A program made the position numbers and the translations under genes. A stretch of 64,000 nt of DNA from Neoceratodus forsteri. Taxonomy: Eukaryota > Chordata > Ceratodontiformes > Ceratodontidae. Below are positions 11,001 to 23,124 of the stretch, one piece after another. The stretch spans positions 844,768,001 through 844,832,000 of the forward strand of contig CM028129.1 of NCBI GenBank assembly GCA_016271365.2, in the 5' to 3' direction. The notes below the pieces were generated by a model. It saw only the letters and a list, made by a program, of their open reading frames with translations, ran no database searches and was not told the DNA's origin. Each line of letters starts with the position of its first letter. The stretch's first letter is position 1.

Positions 11001-13987
11001 ATCACTCATAAGAAGAAAGAATTCCTGTCCAGAGAGATTTCTGCTGCAAGGAATCGAACGGCTCAGCTTTTCCGGACTGTGGACAGACTGTGCAATCCAG
11101 TCTGTCTTCAGCCTAGAAGCCTTTCTCAGCTTAGATGCGAGGAGTTCGCCGCTTCCTGCAAATAAGGTTGCCAGCATCAGGTCCGCATTGATCCGACCTC
11201 TTCCTCCGGGGATTGTGGTGGACACTGGTGGTATCTAATCCTCGGCCTGTCTGGTTAGATTTTCACTGCCCGGAATTCGTGGACATTGTGAAGATCATCC
11301 AAACAATGCGACCAACTAGTTGTAGTTTGGATCCGGGTCCTACACCACTGTTAGTAGGTTGTGTAGAAGTTATCTACCCAATCCTTGCTGACATTGTCTG
11401 GAAATCCTTGGAGAGGGGGTTTTTCCTGACCCCCTTAAGGAGGCAGTAGTTCGACCACTCCTAAAAAAATCCTCCTTGGACCCAGACTGTCTAGCTAACT
11501 ACCGGCCTATCTCTAACCTGCCATTTGTTGGTAAGGTTATTGAAAAGGCAGTTGCATTGCAATTGGATGATCATCTTACTTCTCATAATGTCTATGATAC
11601 TCTCCAGTCTGGCTTCAGGAAAAGGCACAGTACTGAGACTGCCCTTGTTCGGGTATTGAGCGACCTCCTAATGGCCAGAGATCGAAAGGCTTGTATCATT
11701 CTGGTCCTTCTTGATCTTTCTGCTGCATTTGACACTGTAGACCATGGGGTGCTACTGGAGTGACTGCAGGTTTTTTGTGGGCTGTCTGGTACAGTCCACA
11801 AGTGGTTTCATTCTTACCTCACTGGTAGGTCTCAGAGAGTTGTCACCGGAATTTATTCCTCTGACGCCTTCTCCCTACCGTGTGGGGTACCACAGAGGCT
11901 CCATTTTAGCTCCATGTTGTTTGCAGTGTATATGCTGCCATTGGGAGAAATCATCAGAGATACAGTCTGAGTTTTCACTGCTATGCAGATGATACTCAGC
12001 TGTACCTGTCCTTTCTCCCAATCAGAGTGATGCACTCTCCGTACTTAATAACTGCCTGGATGAGATCAGAATTTGGATGAGTTTGAGCTGGTTAAGACTT
12101 AATCCGGATAAGACTGAGGTACTGGTTGTGGATCCAGGTCATCCTGGGGGGGTTTGGGTGTTGGACAGCCATCGGGTTTATTACTTGGTGGTGTACCACT
12201 CTCTAGTCTCGACAGGTGCGAAATCTGGCGTTATTTTGATGATGGTCTGACCCTGAAATCACAAGTGTCAGCTGTTGTCAAATCCTCTTTACCATCTGAG
12301 GAATATCGCCCAGGTGAAACATCTGATTCCCGGAGGACCTTTCCAACTTTGGTCCACGCTTTGTTACCACCTGTCTGACTACTGCAATTCCTTTACCTAG
12401 GGTTACCAGGGTTGACATCCGCTGCCTTCAGCTGGTGAGACGCTGCAGCCAGGCTTTGACTGGGACTCTTAGAACCAGTCATATTGCGCTCTGTGCTTGG
12501 CGAACTGCACTGGCCGCCTGTTCGTGGCGGATCACCTTAAGGTTGGTTTACTAACCTTTAAAGCCCTACATGATCAGGGACCCGGTTACCTGAAAGATCT
12601 TCTGGTTCCCTATTGCCCCTCCGTCCTCTCCGCTCCGCCAGTGAGGGATTGCTAGAATTCCAGGTTCATTTGAAGCTTCGTGATCTGTGCCTTTGCTTTC
12701 GGCTCCAACCCTGTGGAATTCTCTACCTCGCTGGTTAAGAGAATGCCCGACCGTTGACAGTTTTAAAATTGCTTTAAAGACATATCTTTTTAACTTGGCT
12801 TATTCTTTATAGTTACGGTTGTTTAGTGTTTGGATTTTCCTGTTTTATTTATTTTTGTACAGCGCCTTGATTTTGAAAGGCGCTTTATAAATAAACATGA
12901 CCTGACTTGACTAATAATGAGCACGGACAAAAAGTGATTGTCGCTCTACTTGCTCATTTACCAGTCTGGCATATTCATCTCTAAGGGAGGTTAACTTTAA
13001 GAGAAGTGAATGATCATTTGTGTGCATATGATGGTGTTCTGTTTCTGAGATCAGTTTTTCAAGTTCCATAAATTTTATCATTTATTTTTATTCCTTTTAG
13101 CTGTAAAAGCAATGATACAGCCATGAATATAAGCCTTAAAGGACTCCCAAATGTTAATGGTGGTTGTCTCATTACTGAGATTCACCTCAAAGAAGAAATC
13201 AATCTCCTGATTCATAAATTCTATAAATGTAGTGTCTTTGAGTAGTATAGGATCTAATTTAAAGGATGAGGTCAGATTATTTTTAGGGATTTCAGTGACT
13301 AGTTGAACAGAAGCGTGGTCAGATATTACTATATTATTATATTTTACCTCTTGAACAAAATATGCTAAACTATGTGACACAAGAAAAAAATCAATGTGGG
13401 AGTACTTCTGATAAGGGTGTGGAAAAAATGAATATCATCATTCCACTGGATGTCTATTATGCCATATTTCAGCTAGATTGTAGTCCTCAATAAAATGAGT
13501 TATTTTTTGGCTTGCTGAAGTGTGAGTAGCAGAGCAAGTACCAGACCTATCGAGAATTGGGTGTAATGCAAGATTAAAATCCCTGCCTATTATATATGGC
13601 ACTGGATATTTGGCTAATTCCAGAAAGACATTAATGAAGAAGGGGGATGAATTATCATTAGGGCCACGTAAGTTAACGATTGTAAAGTTTGTGCCATTAA
13701 ATGTAACTTGACAGATTAGAAAATGCCCGTTAGGATCAATAGTGTCAATAGTGTGCTTAATTATCTGGATGTTCAGAGATTTTTTTTAAAAGATTGCCAC
13801 CTCAGAAGAAATGTTCGAGTAGGATGTGTTTAACCCAGTTTTCCAGCATTTAACATGATATACAAATTCTGAATTATTAAGCTGTAACTCTTGAATCAGA
13901 GCACAATTTTCCCCTTTCTGATCGATATAGTTGTCTATCAAGCATTCCCTTAACATTCCAAGAAATGACATTTAACGTAGCAGCCAT
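8073..13987 (-). pseudogene. L1 ORF2 remnant: endonuclease and reverse transcriptase
   Basis: The minus-strand start at 13987 is followed by residues reading NVISWNVKG, the usual start of an L1 APE-type endonuclease. Downstream come IIGRDFNLAL near 13610, YSHIDFFLVS near 13400 and ISDHA near 13315, which are endonuclease motifs. After the nested L2-like insert, the RT continues with LPPGKSPGPNGL near 10030, YHPILLINTNAKILAKTLA near 9800, and LYADATLLYIS near 9340. The catalytic YADD box therefore reads YADA, losing the second aspartate. The C-terminal part runs to about 8073 in short broken frames. Several stops and frameshifts are visible. Confidence 0.85.
10285..12912 (+). mobile_element. 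L2-like LINE, 5' truncated, nested in L1
   Basis: Endonuclease residues LILLGNFNAWVDD appear near 10430. The RT shows [19 protein letters not shown] near 11490, [12 protein letters not shown] near 11610, [13 protein letters not shown] near 11705 and an intact HCYADDTQLYL near 11985. The 3' end has the L2-type finish GCGCTTTATAAATAAA near 12880, followed by a short degenerate repeat of the ACCTGACTTGACT kind. Frameshifts near 10300-11450 and a stop near 11763 break the ORF. The host L1 frame resumes on both sides. The same family occurs at 23206-31547 and 42384-42620. Confidence 0.85.
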
Positions 13988-14714
13988 TTGGTCCATTTGA
14001 TGTTAAGAAGAAACCAAATAATCTTTGCTGTAGGGCTGCTTCCTAAAAGGGAATGAATATTCTTAACAATGCAGCAAACCTGATAAGAAAAATAATTAGC
14101 ACATAAAGAGACATTCAAAACAAACCATAAGATGTATTGCACTTCAGTACCACCATTTTTTGCAAATAAGATAGGCATTTTCCCAGCCCCGCAACATGAA
14201 GCTAAGTTTCTTATCTCTACATATGAGGATGAACCCTCTATCCTGATGCATGCCAGAGGTCTTTCCCAGAGCTCCATCATGGTTATGATAGATAGGGTAA
14301 TAGAGAAAAGCGGGAAAATAATGATCTGCAGAACTATGCAGGTCTAAGTGGAAAAATGGTCAACATTATTAATCTTAAAGGACATATTTCAGAGCATATG
14401 TAGCCAGTAATATTGTCAAAAAAGAAAAAAGATAACTATTGTTATGCATTTTCCCGGGATGGATCTAAAGGTCAGATCCAAGGCAGGGATCAGCAATTTA
14501 ACCTCCTTTCTACTTATCATTCCAATTCCCCTTCCCACCCCCCCATGTATCCCAATGTCCACTCTCAGTAGCTGTGGCCTCTGTGCCTGTTCCATTTTGC
14601 ACATGACATTAGGCTTACCCTTATTAAAAGGAAAAAAAAACACAGACATTTGAAAGACAACTTCTCACATACAGCATACATGCATTGTTGAACCTAAATT
14701 ATAGTGAACATACA

Positions 14715-16184
14715 TTAAGTACTGCCCAGGTCCCAGTTCTGACTAAATAATTTTTCAGCTTTCTTTGGATCTTGGAAGATCCATGGTTTGCCATGTAAAA
14801 CAAAGCAAAGCCTGGCTGGATGCAGTATTGCACAGTTAATGTTATGTTGTTTAAGTATATCCCTAGACTTATCAAAGGCATGATGGACCTGCAGTGTGTT
14901 TGCTGGTAGGTCTGGAAATACTGAAAACTTAAGATGTTCAAAAGTCAGCCCCCAGTTAAGATGAGCCTGCCTTAGAATTAACTCCCAGTCCTTGAAATTG
15001 GTGTACTGACCGCACAGTGAAATTGCTAGAGCAAAGACCACTACAGTGACAGAATTCAACAGAAAGCATCAGGTTGCTATGATGGTCCCCGCTGGCACCG
15101 GCACTGCATCACCTGATGTTTCACCCCCTCCTCGAGACAACTCAGACTCAAAGTTTTATATTTAGAAACAGGGGGTGTGGGTGGTGGAGCCCCCCCCACA
15201 TGGGGGGTTTGGGGGGCACTGCACCTGAAGGAAACACACACACACACACATCCCCAACAGTACAATGCAGACACTCGGCATTGTGTCTATCGCTGTTGAG
15301 GATGTCAGCAATGCAGATGTTGCCTAGCTATAGGTAAACCCTTGAAATTGTGGAGCTTGATAAAGACAGGCCTGGGTGCAGGGTTGCTAGAAGTGTCAGT
15401 AGAAGTACCTTTTACGCCCATATGTGCTCAGTCCAAGATAATTCATTCTTCAGGAAATTTTCTGTTAAGGGCTACTGTTATCATTTTTTCAGAAAAGGGG
15501 AGTGGGTCTCCCAAGTCTTCTATACCCTTTGAGACCTGAATCAATTTAATGTTGGAATGACAAGAGCGGTCCTCCAGGTCTGTGACTTTTGCCTTCAGAT
15601 TCGAAAGTTTTTTCCCCCAGGTTAGGTGTTGCAGGGTCATAGGGGTAAGCTTGTCTTCCAGTGTACTAATTCTTTGCTCAGCTTCAGTAGTGAGAATAGA
15701 TAAAGCAAACAATGCTGAAGTGACCGTAGCCAAAGCAGTCTTAATTTCATTTTTAATTTTTTTCTGGAATTGTTTAAAGTCTGTTTGGCTCAGAGATTCA
15801 GTATGCCCCAAAGGACCCTCTCCCCCCTGCCTCCATAGCTAGGGAGTTCTGCAATTGAGACCCTGATGCCACTGTAGTGCAGTTTCACAGAGAATTAGGC
15901 TCAGTGTTTTGTTGAGATATGCCTAAAGTGGAAATATGTGATTTTATCTGCTCCACTGGTGTATTCTCTCCTTGAGCTATATCTTGCTGCACATTTGATA
16001 TTATGTTGGTTTGATTCAGACAAAGATTAGCACTGACCTGATTTACCATGGAGGTTGTAGAGGTACTAGGTAGTGGTTCAGCATCCTTGTCTTCTGCAGG
16101 CAAATAGCCAGGATCCACCAGTTCGGCATCTAAGTTCTGAAGGGACCCTGGATCTTTGATCATCTGGTGTGGGGAGGCTGGCAA
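14715..16184 (-). pseudogene. L1 ORF1 remnant
   Basis: Minus-strand residues near 15811-15443 give a Lys/Glu/Leu-rich coiled-coil-like stretch, then KVTDLEDRSCHSNIKLI, the start of the RRM-like region of L1 ORF1 proteins. Near 15400 the residues read RPVFIKLHNF. After the 339-bp insert the frame continues with NFKDWELILRQAHL and a C-terminal block around LKFSVFPDLPANT and PARLCFVLHG, typical of the transposase-22 C-terminal domain. A frameshift near 15440 and the insert break it. The upstream 16184-15885 frame probably covers the poorly conserved N-terminus. Confidence 0.8.
15001..15339. mobile_element. Unclassified 339-bp insertion with 11-bp target duplication
   Basis: CCTTGAAATTG flanks the insert at 14990-15000 and 15340-15350. 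When one copy and the insert are removed, the L1 ORF1 frame joins sensibly across the site, so this is a true insertion. The insert contains a (CA)n run near 15232-15252, G/C homopolymer runs near 15190-15215, and possible short inverted ends (GTGTAC/GTAAAC). No tRNA-like head, poly(A) tail or coding sequence was recognised. Confidence 0.7.
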
Positions 16185-16705
16185 GAGGGAGATGGGTCTA
16201 CCTAAAAAGATAGTAGCTTCATCAAAGTAAAAGTTTAATTATTGTTGTTGAAGCTGAGTATGAGCAGTCTGTAAATTACTGTGCACGTCAGCGGTATTGT
16301 TATTCAAGCCGGGGCCTGTTTAGTTAAGAGTTTTTTTCCTTCTAGATTCTGCTGCTATCGGTGAATTCTTCTGTGGCTGTTGCTCAGAGGAGGAGACTGA
16401 CATGCTCAAAATCAAAGCACCATAGCAATTTTGTTACACGTTTATTCCCGCATATTATGTTTCAGGGGATCCACACTTGTCACGGCATTCACCTGCTGAA
16501 AACAGCAACCTTTTTCAGAACTCACACAGTGCTTTCTTTGGCCACAGAGCAAAATAAAATGCCTCAAGAAAGTACGTTAAGTGGGGAGACAAACTGAGGA
16601 ATAGCTAGTCCCGAGTTTTCATATGAGCAGCAGAGACCGTCCAGGATCATGGATTGGCTACAGAGTAGCTCTGCCTCCTTCTCTTGCAAGCAACCATTAG
16701 CATAG

Positions 16706-17500
16706 ATTCTTATTACCCCACCTCATATACACAGTACATAAAATGTTTAAATTCCCACCAAAACGTAATTCTGTGCAACTGCAACACCATAACACACAGG
16801 TGTGAAAACATATTTTGGGCAGGATTTGAAAAATGACAGCTGTGACATGATTGAGGTGGGATAATAAGAAGGCTATGTTGAAAATCTGGTGTCAAAACAT
16901 TTAAAATTTCAAAACGTACAAGCGGGCATAGAGAAATTGTAACAGATGTTCAAAATGTTCATATTTTGGCCTCACATTTTCAACATTGCCTTCTTATGAC
17001 CCTACCTCATAAATCCCATAGGGGAAAAGTTTCAAATCCATGCCAAAACCCCATTCTGTGCCCCAGGTGTGAAAACATATTTTGGACAGGATGTAAAAGA
17101 TGACAGCTGTACTGTTCATGAGGTGGTGTGAAATAATGGCTATGTTGAAAATTTGGACTCAAAATATTGAACATTTCTAAAGTTATGTGCATGCATATAA
17201 AAATTCATAAAAATGCTCATAACTCAGTAATTTTAAGGAATTTTTTCACCAAATTGTCAATGTAGCCTTTTTTGGAACTCTACCTCATGAATACTGGTGG
17301 TGAAATTTCATTATTTGGTCCCAAAAGGTAATTTTTGTCAGTGACCTTGAAAGCACCTTCTGGGCCCAAGTAACAAAATGACAGTTGCAATGTTCATGAG
17401 GTGGGGTCCCAAACAATCTATGTTGAAAATCTGGTGAAAATAATTCAAAAAAATGGCAAAGTTATGAACACAAGTTCAAAACACAATTGACATAATTATA
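16706..17500 (+). repeat. Tandem array of about 270-base foldback units (copy 2)
   Basis: ACAG-CTG motifs recur at about 16836, 17103 and 17381, with periods of about 267 and 278 bases. As in the array at 1828-2990, each unit holds a TGTTGAAAATCTGG block and a downstream reverse complement (CACATTTTCAACATTG...CCTACCTCAT). The order array, cassette, GC-rich tail is the same as in copy 1, and so is the orientation. The full-length L1 inserted just at its left edge. Confidence 0.75.
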
Positions 17501-17523
17501 CTGCACTTACCTTGATTCTTCAG

Positions 17524-17594
17524 TTCATGATTCAGCTTTAAAGTGTGCAGACATGTCTAGGTCCACAGAAGATGACAGCCTATGACCCCTGCTG
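17524..17594 (+). other. Exon-like cassette flanked by splice-site motifs (copy 2)
   Basis: A 71-base segment homologous to 2997-3066 is preceded by CTTGATTCTTCAG and followed by GTAAGTATAAGG. It keeps GTGCAGACATGT and GGTCCAC. No open frame through it is obviously conserved between copies. Confidence 0.35.
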
Positions 17595-17929
17595 GTAAGT
17601 ATAAGGTAACGGAGATGTAGGGTGGTGGGTCCTCAGTCAGAGGGTCAGGATGGGGGAGGATGACGGCGGGGACAATGAGGGACCATTTTCTTTTTTTCAA
17701 GTTAAAAAACATTGGGGGAACTTTTACAGGATTTCATTAATAAAATATTTTGAGAAACTGGAAGTGGGCTCCCCAGTGTCCCACACTGCTGGGGGTGGAG
17801 TGGGTGCTGTAAATGCCAACATGGGGATTGAGCACCCCAATGTCAGCCAATAAATAAAACAACAGGCTGTGGGGGTAGGGGGTGAGCACCCTAGTGTTGG
17901 ATTCTATTTAATCAATAAACAAGGGGCTA

Positions 17930-18300
17930 GAGGATGGTGATTGGAGGGTGAGGGGTGCTGTTAGAAACCAAGGAAACATTGGGATAATGATGGGAGGGTG
18001 GGGGTGCCACTAGACACCAGGGAAACATTTTGGACAATGATCGGAAGATGGGAGGTGCCACTAGACACCAGGGAAACATCTGGGACAGCGATCGAAGGGT
18101 GGTGGGTGCCACTAGACACTAGGGAAATTAGATTTATTACAGACACAGTGATCGCAAGGTGGGGGTGCCACTAGACACCAGGGACATTATTTTATTGCAG
18201 AAACAGTGATCAGAGAGTGGGTGTGCCCCTAGACACCAGGGAAATGAATTGATAAGGTATTGGAGGATAGGGGGCCCCTGGACACCAGGGAAAACAGTAG
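17930..18300 (+). repeat. Minisatellite, unit about 50-60 bases
   Basis: The word GCCACTAGACACCAGGGA recurs near 18006, 18055, 18107, 18165 and 18222, with weaker copies at both ends. It alternates with GATCG/GATGG-GGGTGGGGGT. Some units carry an extra TTTATTGCAG-AACAGTGATC segment. About seven units are present. Confidence 0.8.
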
Positions 18301-19130
18301 AGTACTGGGGACAGCAATGGAAGGGACTAGCAATAATTCTTGAGTGATGAAAAAGGATCCTTTTTCATATCATGAGTAATGAAAAAGTATTTATCATATA
18401 CAAAAATACATTTCAAGGGCATATTTTTAACTTTGAAGTGCAGATTGCACCTAACAGAGTCCTGATGAGCCAGCTGTGGTGGTCTCCCTCCTGGATGTCA
18501 TTTTTGTGGCTTTTGAAGAAAAAAAAATGAAACAAGATGGCTTGAAAAAAAAGAATTTTCTATTACAAAAAAGGATATTGCTCTCATGAAAAAGAAAATG
18601 ATTTTGTGAGATTGATTCCTTTTTCGCGAGATCAATTCCTTTGTCAAACATTGTACCTCTATCCTGAAAAATGAACTTCCCATAGGAAATAATGGAAACT
18701 TAAAAACTAAATAACTTTGCAACAGGTTAATATTTTTGCACCAAACAAACACTGGCAGTTCTGTTACCTAAGTTCTTTCTACCATAAAAAAATCACACCA
18801 AACTTCTACACCATCTGGGCACAAGGCGATGAGGGAAACATTCAAAAAGTGATGACTTTTAACTTTTGGACACTATTTAGCCCTCAGAATCTGCACTTCC
18901 AACTGGAACATAACTTGCCACATTAAGAGATCTACCCGACAGGACAGCACATACAAAATTTTGTGCAAATTCACTGAATGGTTGCAAAGTTATTAAAATG
19001 CAAAATTTGAGGTTTAACATTAATCAGGCTGCTCAACTCCAACTATAGGGGCACAACTGTGCCCTGATAATATTACAATGCAAATTATTTTATGTCTTGT
19101 GTGCTACACAGCTGTACTTGCTGTTCTTGT
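18301..19130. other. Unassigned stretch with inverted repeats
   Basis: A perfect 22-base palindrome centred on GGATCC lies at 18347-18368. A 14-base inverted pair, AATAACTTTGCAAC at 18710-18723 and its complement at 18981-18994, encloses about 260 bases with further weak pairing. No gene was recognised. Confidence 0.5.
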
Positions 19131-19146
19131 AAATTTGTTGCATAAA

Positions 19147-21732
19147 AATCTTTGCCAAATTATTAACTCTCCGCTTAGAATCTTTAATGACTAAACTCAT
19201 CCATACTTCTCAATCAGGATTTATCAAAAATAGAAACAGTTCCGATCATCTTCACTCATTACTCAATTTAATTCACAAAGCAAAAACTCTTAAACCCTGC
19301 AGCTGCAATAGCCATTGACTTTGAGAAAGCATTTGACTCTTTCAATTGGGAATATCTATATCAGGTGCTATCTCATTTTGCTTTACAAATAATTTTGTGC
19401 TTGGATTCAATTATTGTATACCTCCCTTCAGCTCTAGTTCTCACGAACTCTATTTTGTCCCCTCCTTTACTTAGCAAGAGGCACCAGACAAGGATGCCCT
19501 TATCGCCTTCATTGTTTATACTTGCTATGGAACCTCTTTCTGCATCCCTACGTCAATCCGTACAATTAAAGGCATTACTATTGGTAACTCTCACTATACT
19601 TCACTCTCATATGCAGATGATCTCCTTATTTTACTTGAAAACCTCGAAAGTTCTGGGCAACCTTTAGTTAAACTACTGAATGACTTCACCTCCCACTCCG
19701 ACTAGCTCTAAACCTTAACAAATCCGAACGCTACCACTGAATACCCTTTGTAGTCCCTCATGAACAACTCATTAGGCTTTCGTTGGGCCCTAAGGTATAT
19801 CTTATCTTGCCATTCGGATCACCCGACATTGAATAAATTATGGGATGCTAATCTTTCCCTCTGTTAACCAGTATCTAAACAACACTTGATAGATGGAAGC
19901 TACTTAAACTTTCTTTTAATGGTAAAATTTCCGCCATTAAAATGTCAATAACTCCTAAAATATTATACCTATTTTCCAATATCCCTTTGATACTTCCCTC
20001 TAGTTTTCTTACCAAAATAGACAAAATTATCGGCAGCTTCATTTGGGAAGGCAAAATACCTAGATTTAGTCGTAATAAACTTAGATCCCATTGGTCAAAA
20101 GGTGGCTTTGGCCTTCCTTGGTTCCAAGCCTACTTATGGGCTTTCCGTACATCTCAAACAAACAAACCCAACATCCAGTCTCCTTTATGGGTCAATATGG
20201 AAATATCCTTATGTCCTGGTAATGTGGCGACTTCTTTCCTTTATAACACCCTTACCTCTTCTTTAAAGTCTCACCCTACCATAGCTGCTTCTATATTCTA
20301 TTGGAAAATCATTCACAAGCATATTAAATCTAACCCCAAACCCTTAGCTTACACCCCCATCTGGGGTAACCACCATATATCTCTTGATAATCACCCCATT
20401 TTTTGTCGTACCTGGAAAAATAAGGGTATTCTCTTTTTGCAGGATATACTTGAACCCAAGTCATTAAAGTTAAAATCTTACACTGACCTACGAGGCATAT
20501 GGAATCTTCCCCATCAGGATTTTTGGAAATATCTACAGCTTCATACCGCATGCAACTCTTACCTCACACCTTTCTATCAATTCTCTGTATCACAAGCACA
20601 TCTCTAAATGGATAAAACAACATCCAATTTAAATAGCACTGTTTACAAAGATATTTGTGATATCCTTCCTGACTACTCTGTCAATGCTAAAAACAGATGG
20701 AGTACTTTGCTACAATATAATATCACCAATGCACAATGGTCCAGATGTTGGCTTTCCACACAAATCTTTAATGATGAACGAGTTCCCTCATTCAAACCAA
20801 GATCCTTCATTTGTGGTACAGAACTCCTATTGTATTACAAAAAATGGGTTTATTGAACAATAACAATTGCTGGCGCTGCAGTTCCCCCAATGGGGATTTA
20901 TTGCACATCTTATGGCATTGTCCCCTCATACAAAAGATTTGGCACTATACTCACAGATTTGCAATGAAAGTGGTAGGTCAACCTTTTACACTAGACCCTA
21001 AACATTGCATTCTTGGTATTTTTAATCACCGTTCTTAGAAAATTTCATATTCGCAGAGCAGATGGTTAAATATACTCTTCCTTCAAGTTAAACGCACAAT
21101 CCTCATGCATTGGAGATCCAACATAATCCCTACCTTTCCCAGTATCATTAACCAACTATTGCAATATGCCTCTCTGGACCATATGACATATATCTTGTCT
21201 GACCGACTCATGTTATATAACAATTGTTGGCAGGGCTTTTTTAATTTTTTGGAATCAACTAAATCTTCCAACACCAATGTATGGACTTAATATATATGGA
21301 TTTTTCCTTTACTGATACATCATTGTAGTCTCGCTTTTTTCCCTTTTTATAGTTTCTTCTCTTCTTAACTTTCTTATATATCTTTTCTTTCCTATACTCT
21401 GTTCTCAATCGTTCTTTATTATTCCACAACTTTTACAAATGTACTTTTTTCCCTTTTGCAGCATCATATATAATTATGTAACATTTTAATATAAACCGTA
21501 TCTAATCATACTATCCACTTTAAGTTCACTACAAATGTCAAGTATATGCTAATTACATGACCTGTATTGTTTACTATATTTTAAACCAATAGCTCCTTAT
21601 ATTATTGTAGCAATGTTCTTATTATATGCTGCCTCAATTTCTTTAAAAAAAAAAAAATCCTCACATTGTACTGTACTGTAAGAGGTTTGTCTGTATATCT
21701 TCTGGAAAATTAATAAAAAAGTTTAACTGCAA
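19147..21732 (+). mobile_element. 5'-truncated L1-type LINE
   Basis: A perfect 16-base target duplication AAATTTGTTGCATAAA lies at 19131-19146 and 21733-21748. The block begins inside the RT domain with SGFIKNRNSSDHLHSL residues near 19215. An intact YADDLLI box follows near 19612, long C-terminal frames at 19942-20607 and 20608-20856, and a CWRCSSPNGDLLHILWHC zinc-binding motif near 20870-20925. AATAAA occurs near 21712. The tail is AATAAAAAAGTTTAACTGC and not a plain poly(A). Frameshifts near 19500, 19680 and 20607 break the ORF. Confidence 0.9.
19149..21290 (+). pseudogene. L1 ORF2 remnant (RT to C-terminus)
   Basis: The frame holds the RT fingers and palm, the catalytic YADD, the thumb-like region and the C-terminal CCHC-type knuckle. 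The last recognisable frame ends near 21290 with residues around NCWQGFFNFLE. The endonuclease and ORF1 are absent because of 5' truncation. Confidence 0.8.
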
Positions 21733-21748
21733 AAATTTGTTGCATAAA

Positions 21749-23124
21749 GCACAATAAGATGTGTTCATTCTAGGATACAAAGTTTGCAGACTAGTAAAAA
21801 TATTTACTTAAGAAGGTTATTTCCCTTATTTGTGACCATATAGTGATATTTTTTAATTTCATGCACGCATGTCAGGCAATTTGTTTAGCACTATTTAATA
21901 CTTTATTTCACATGTTTATTTATACTAGCAAGTTGTACTGAAATCAAGGACTTTCAAAATTATTTTATAACCAAAATAGATCAGTCAAGAGATCTGATAA
22001 CATTCCTATAGCTGTTGGCATCAGGTAGGTCTACCAGCCATCCCCCAAATGAAATAATATCTATAAAATGGGTCAAGAGAATCCTGCTTCCTGATTTGTG
22101 GAGAAGGTTCCAAAGTAGTGTTGTTTAGGAACAGTAGCTGCACTGCTAAACTTATCTGAATTTTTTTCTATAATGGACCTATTTTAAAAGCACAGTAAGA
22201 CACTTCAGAGAGTAGGTTACTATGCCTGTATAGCTCAGGTACTATTCATGAATATCACTTTTAAGTGGTTGAAGGCACTTGGTGCAAGTGCCTCATGCTT
22301 CACAATGCACCTGGGTGTGCAGTTCAGGCATAGTAACCCACAACCTATTGCATCTTGTTGCTTACATATTTTGTTGAAATGCCTGGTGGCTCAGCACCAT
22401 CACAGATAGACTATCACTCCAGCATGACTTAAATTAGCATGTACATTGGTCCCGGAAAGCCAGTGCACTGCAAACTTTTCAAAATTGTCTAGAGAGCTTA
22501 CTAACTCCTATCCACTTCCATGTGCGATGTGATGCATACGCAATGTTCATTGCACATATGATAGATCCTTTTAAAATTAGTGATTTGTAAGTGTAATGGA
22601 TGTTTAATGCCATTTGTGCATTCATATGGGTATCTACTTGAGCAAAAATGTTTGAAAATCAGGGTTACTATTGTATTAATGAATACTGCAGGTAATTATA
22701 GATGTTTATATAATGGGTAGTCAAAATCTGGGATGCTGATTAATTGAGGCTGGCTGTCAACCATGCCCTAATCTCAGCATAGTTCCCATGAAAAAAGCAC
22801 TCGCACCAGGCTATCTCATGACCTAACTGATCCCTGTGCCTTCAGCATTTCTCAAATCCCCCTCTATAGAGAAACAGTCAAATAAATGCAGTGTGATTTT
22901 TGAACAGTTGTTTAGCTTGTTGTCTCCTCTCTGGTTTCTCTAAAAAGTCTATGTAAAGAAAGTAGAACTAAAGAAACTAAAAGAAAATAAATCAAAAACC
23001 CACAATGGCAAACTGAAGATGGCATATCACAATACAGAAAACAGCATAGTTTCCTATAGCACCCTGTAGTGAAAGTCATCCAATGGAAGAGTTGCTTAGC
23101 TAAAAACACATTTATAGACATTTT
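21749..23124. other. Unassigned stretch with nested foldback near 22215-22338
   Basis: GGTTACTATGCCTG at 22215-22228 pairs with CAGGCATAGTAACC at 22325-22338. Inside it AGGCACTTG/CAAGTGCCT (22275-22295) forms a 3-base-loop hairpin. Otherwise no coding or repeat family was recognised. Confidence 0.5.

Larger units (their letters stand above)
7446..16696 (-). mobile_element. Full-length L1-type LINE, interrupted
   Basis: An identical 9-base word TTAGCATAG flanks the block (7437-7445 and 16697-16705) as a target-site duplication. The 3' end lies on the left, where a T run at 7449-7458 is the poly(A) tail. ORF1 remnants lie at 14715-16184 and ORF2 remnants at about 8073-13987, in the order expected for a minus-strand L1. 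Removing the L2-like insert (about 10285-12912) and the 339-bp insert (15001-15339) leaves about 6.3 kb, a normal full length. Many stops show that it is dead. Confidence 0.9.
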
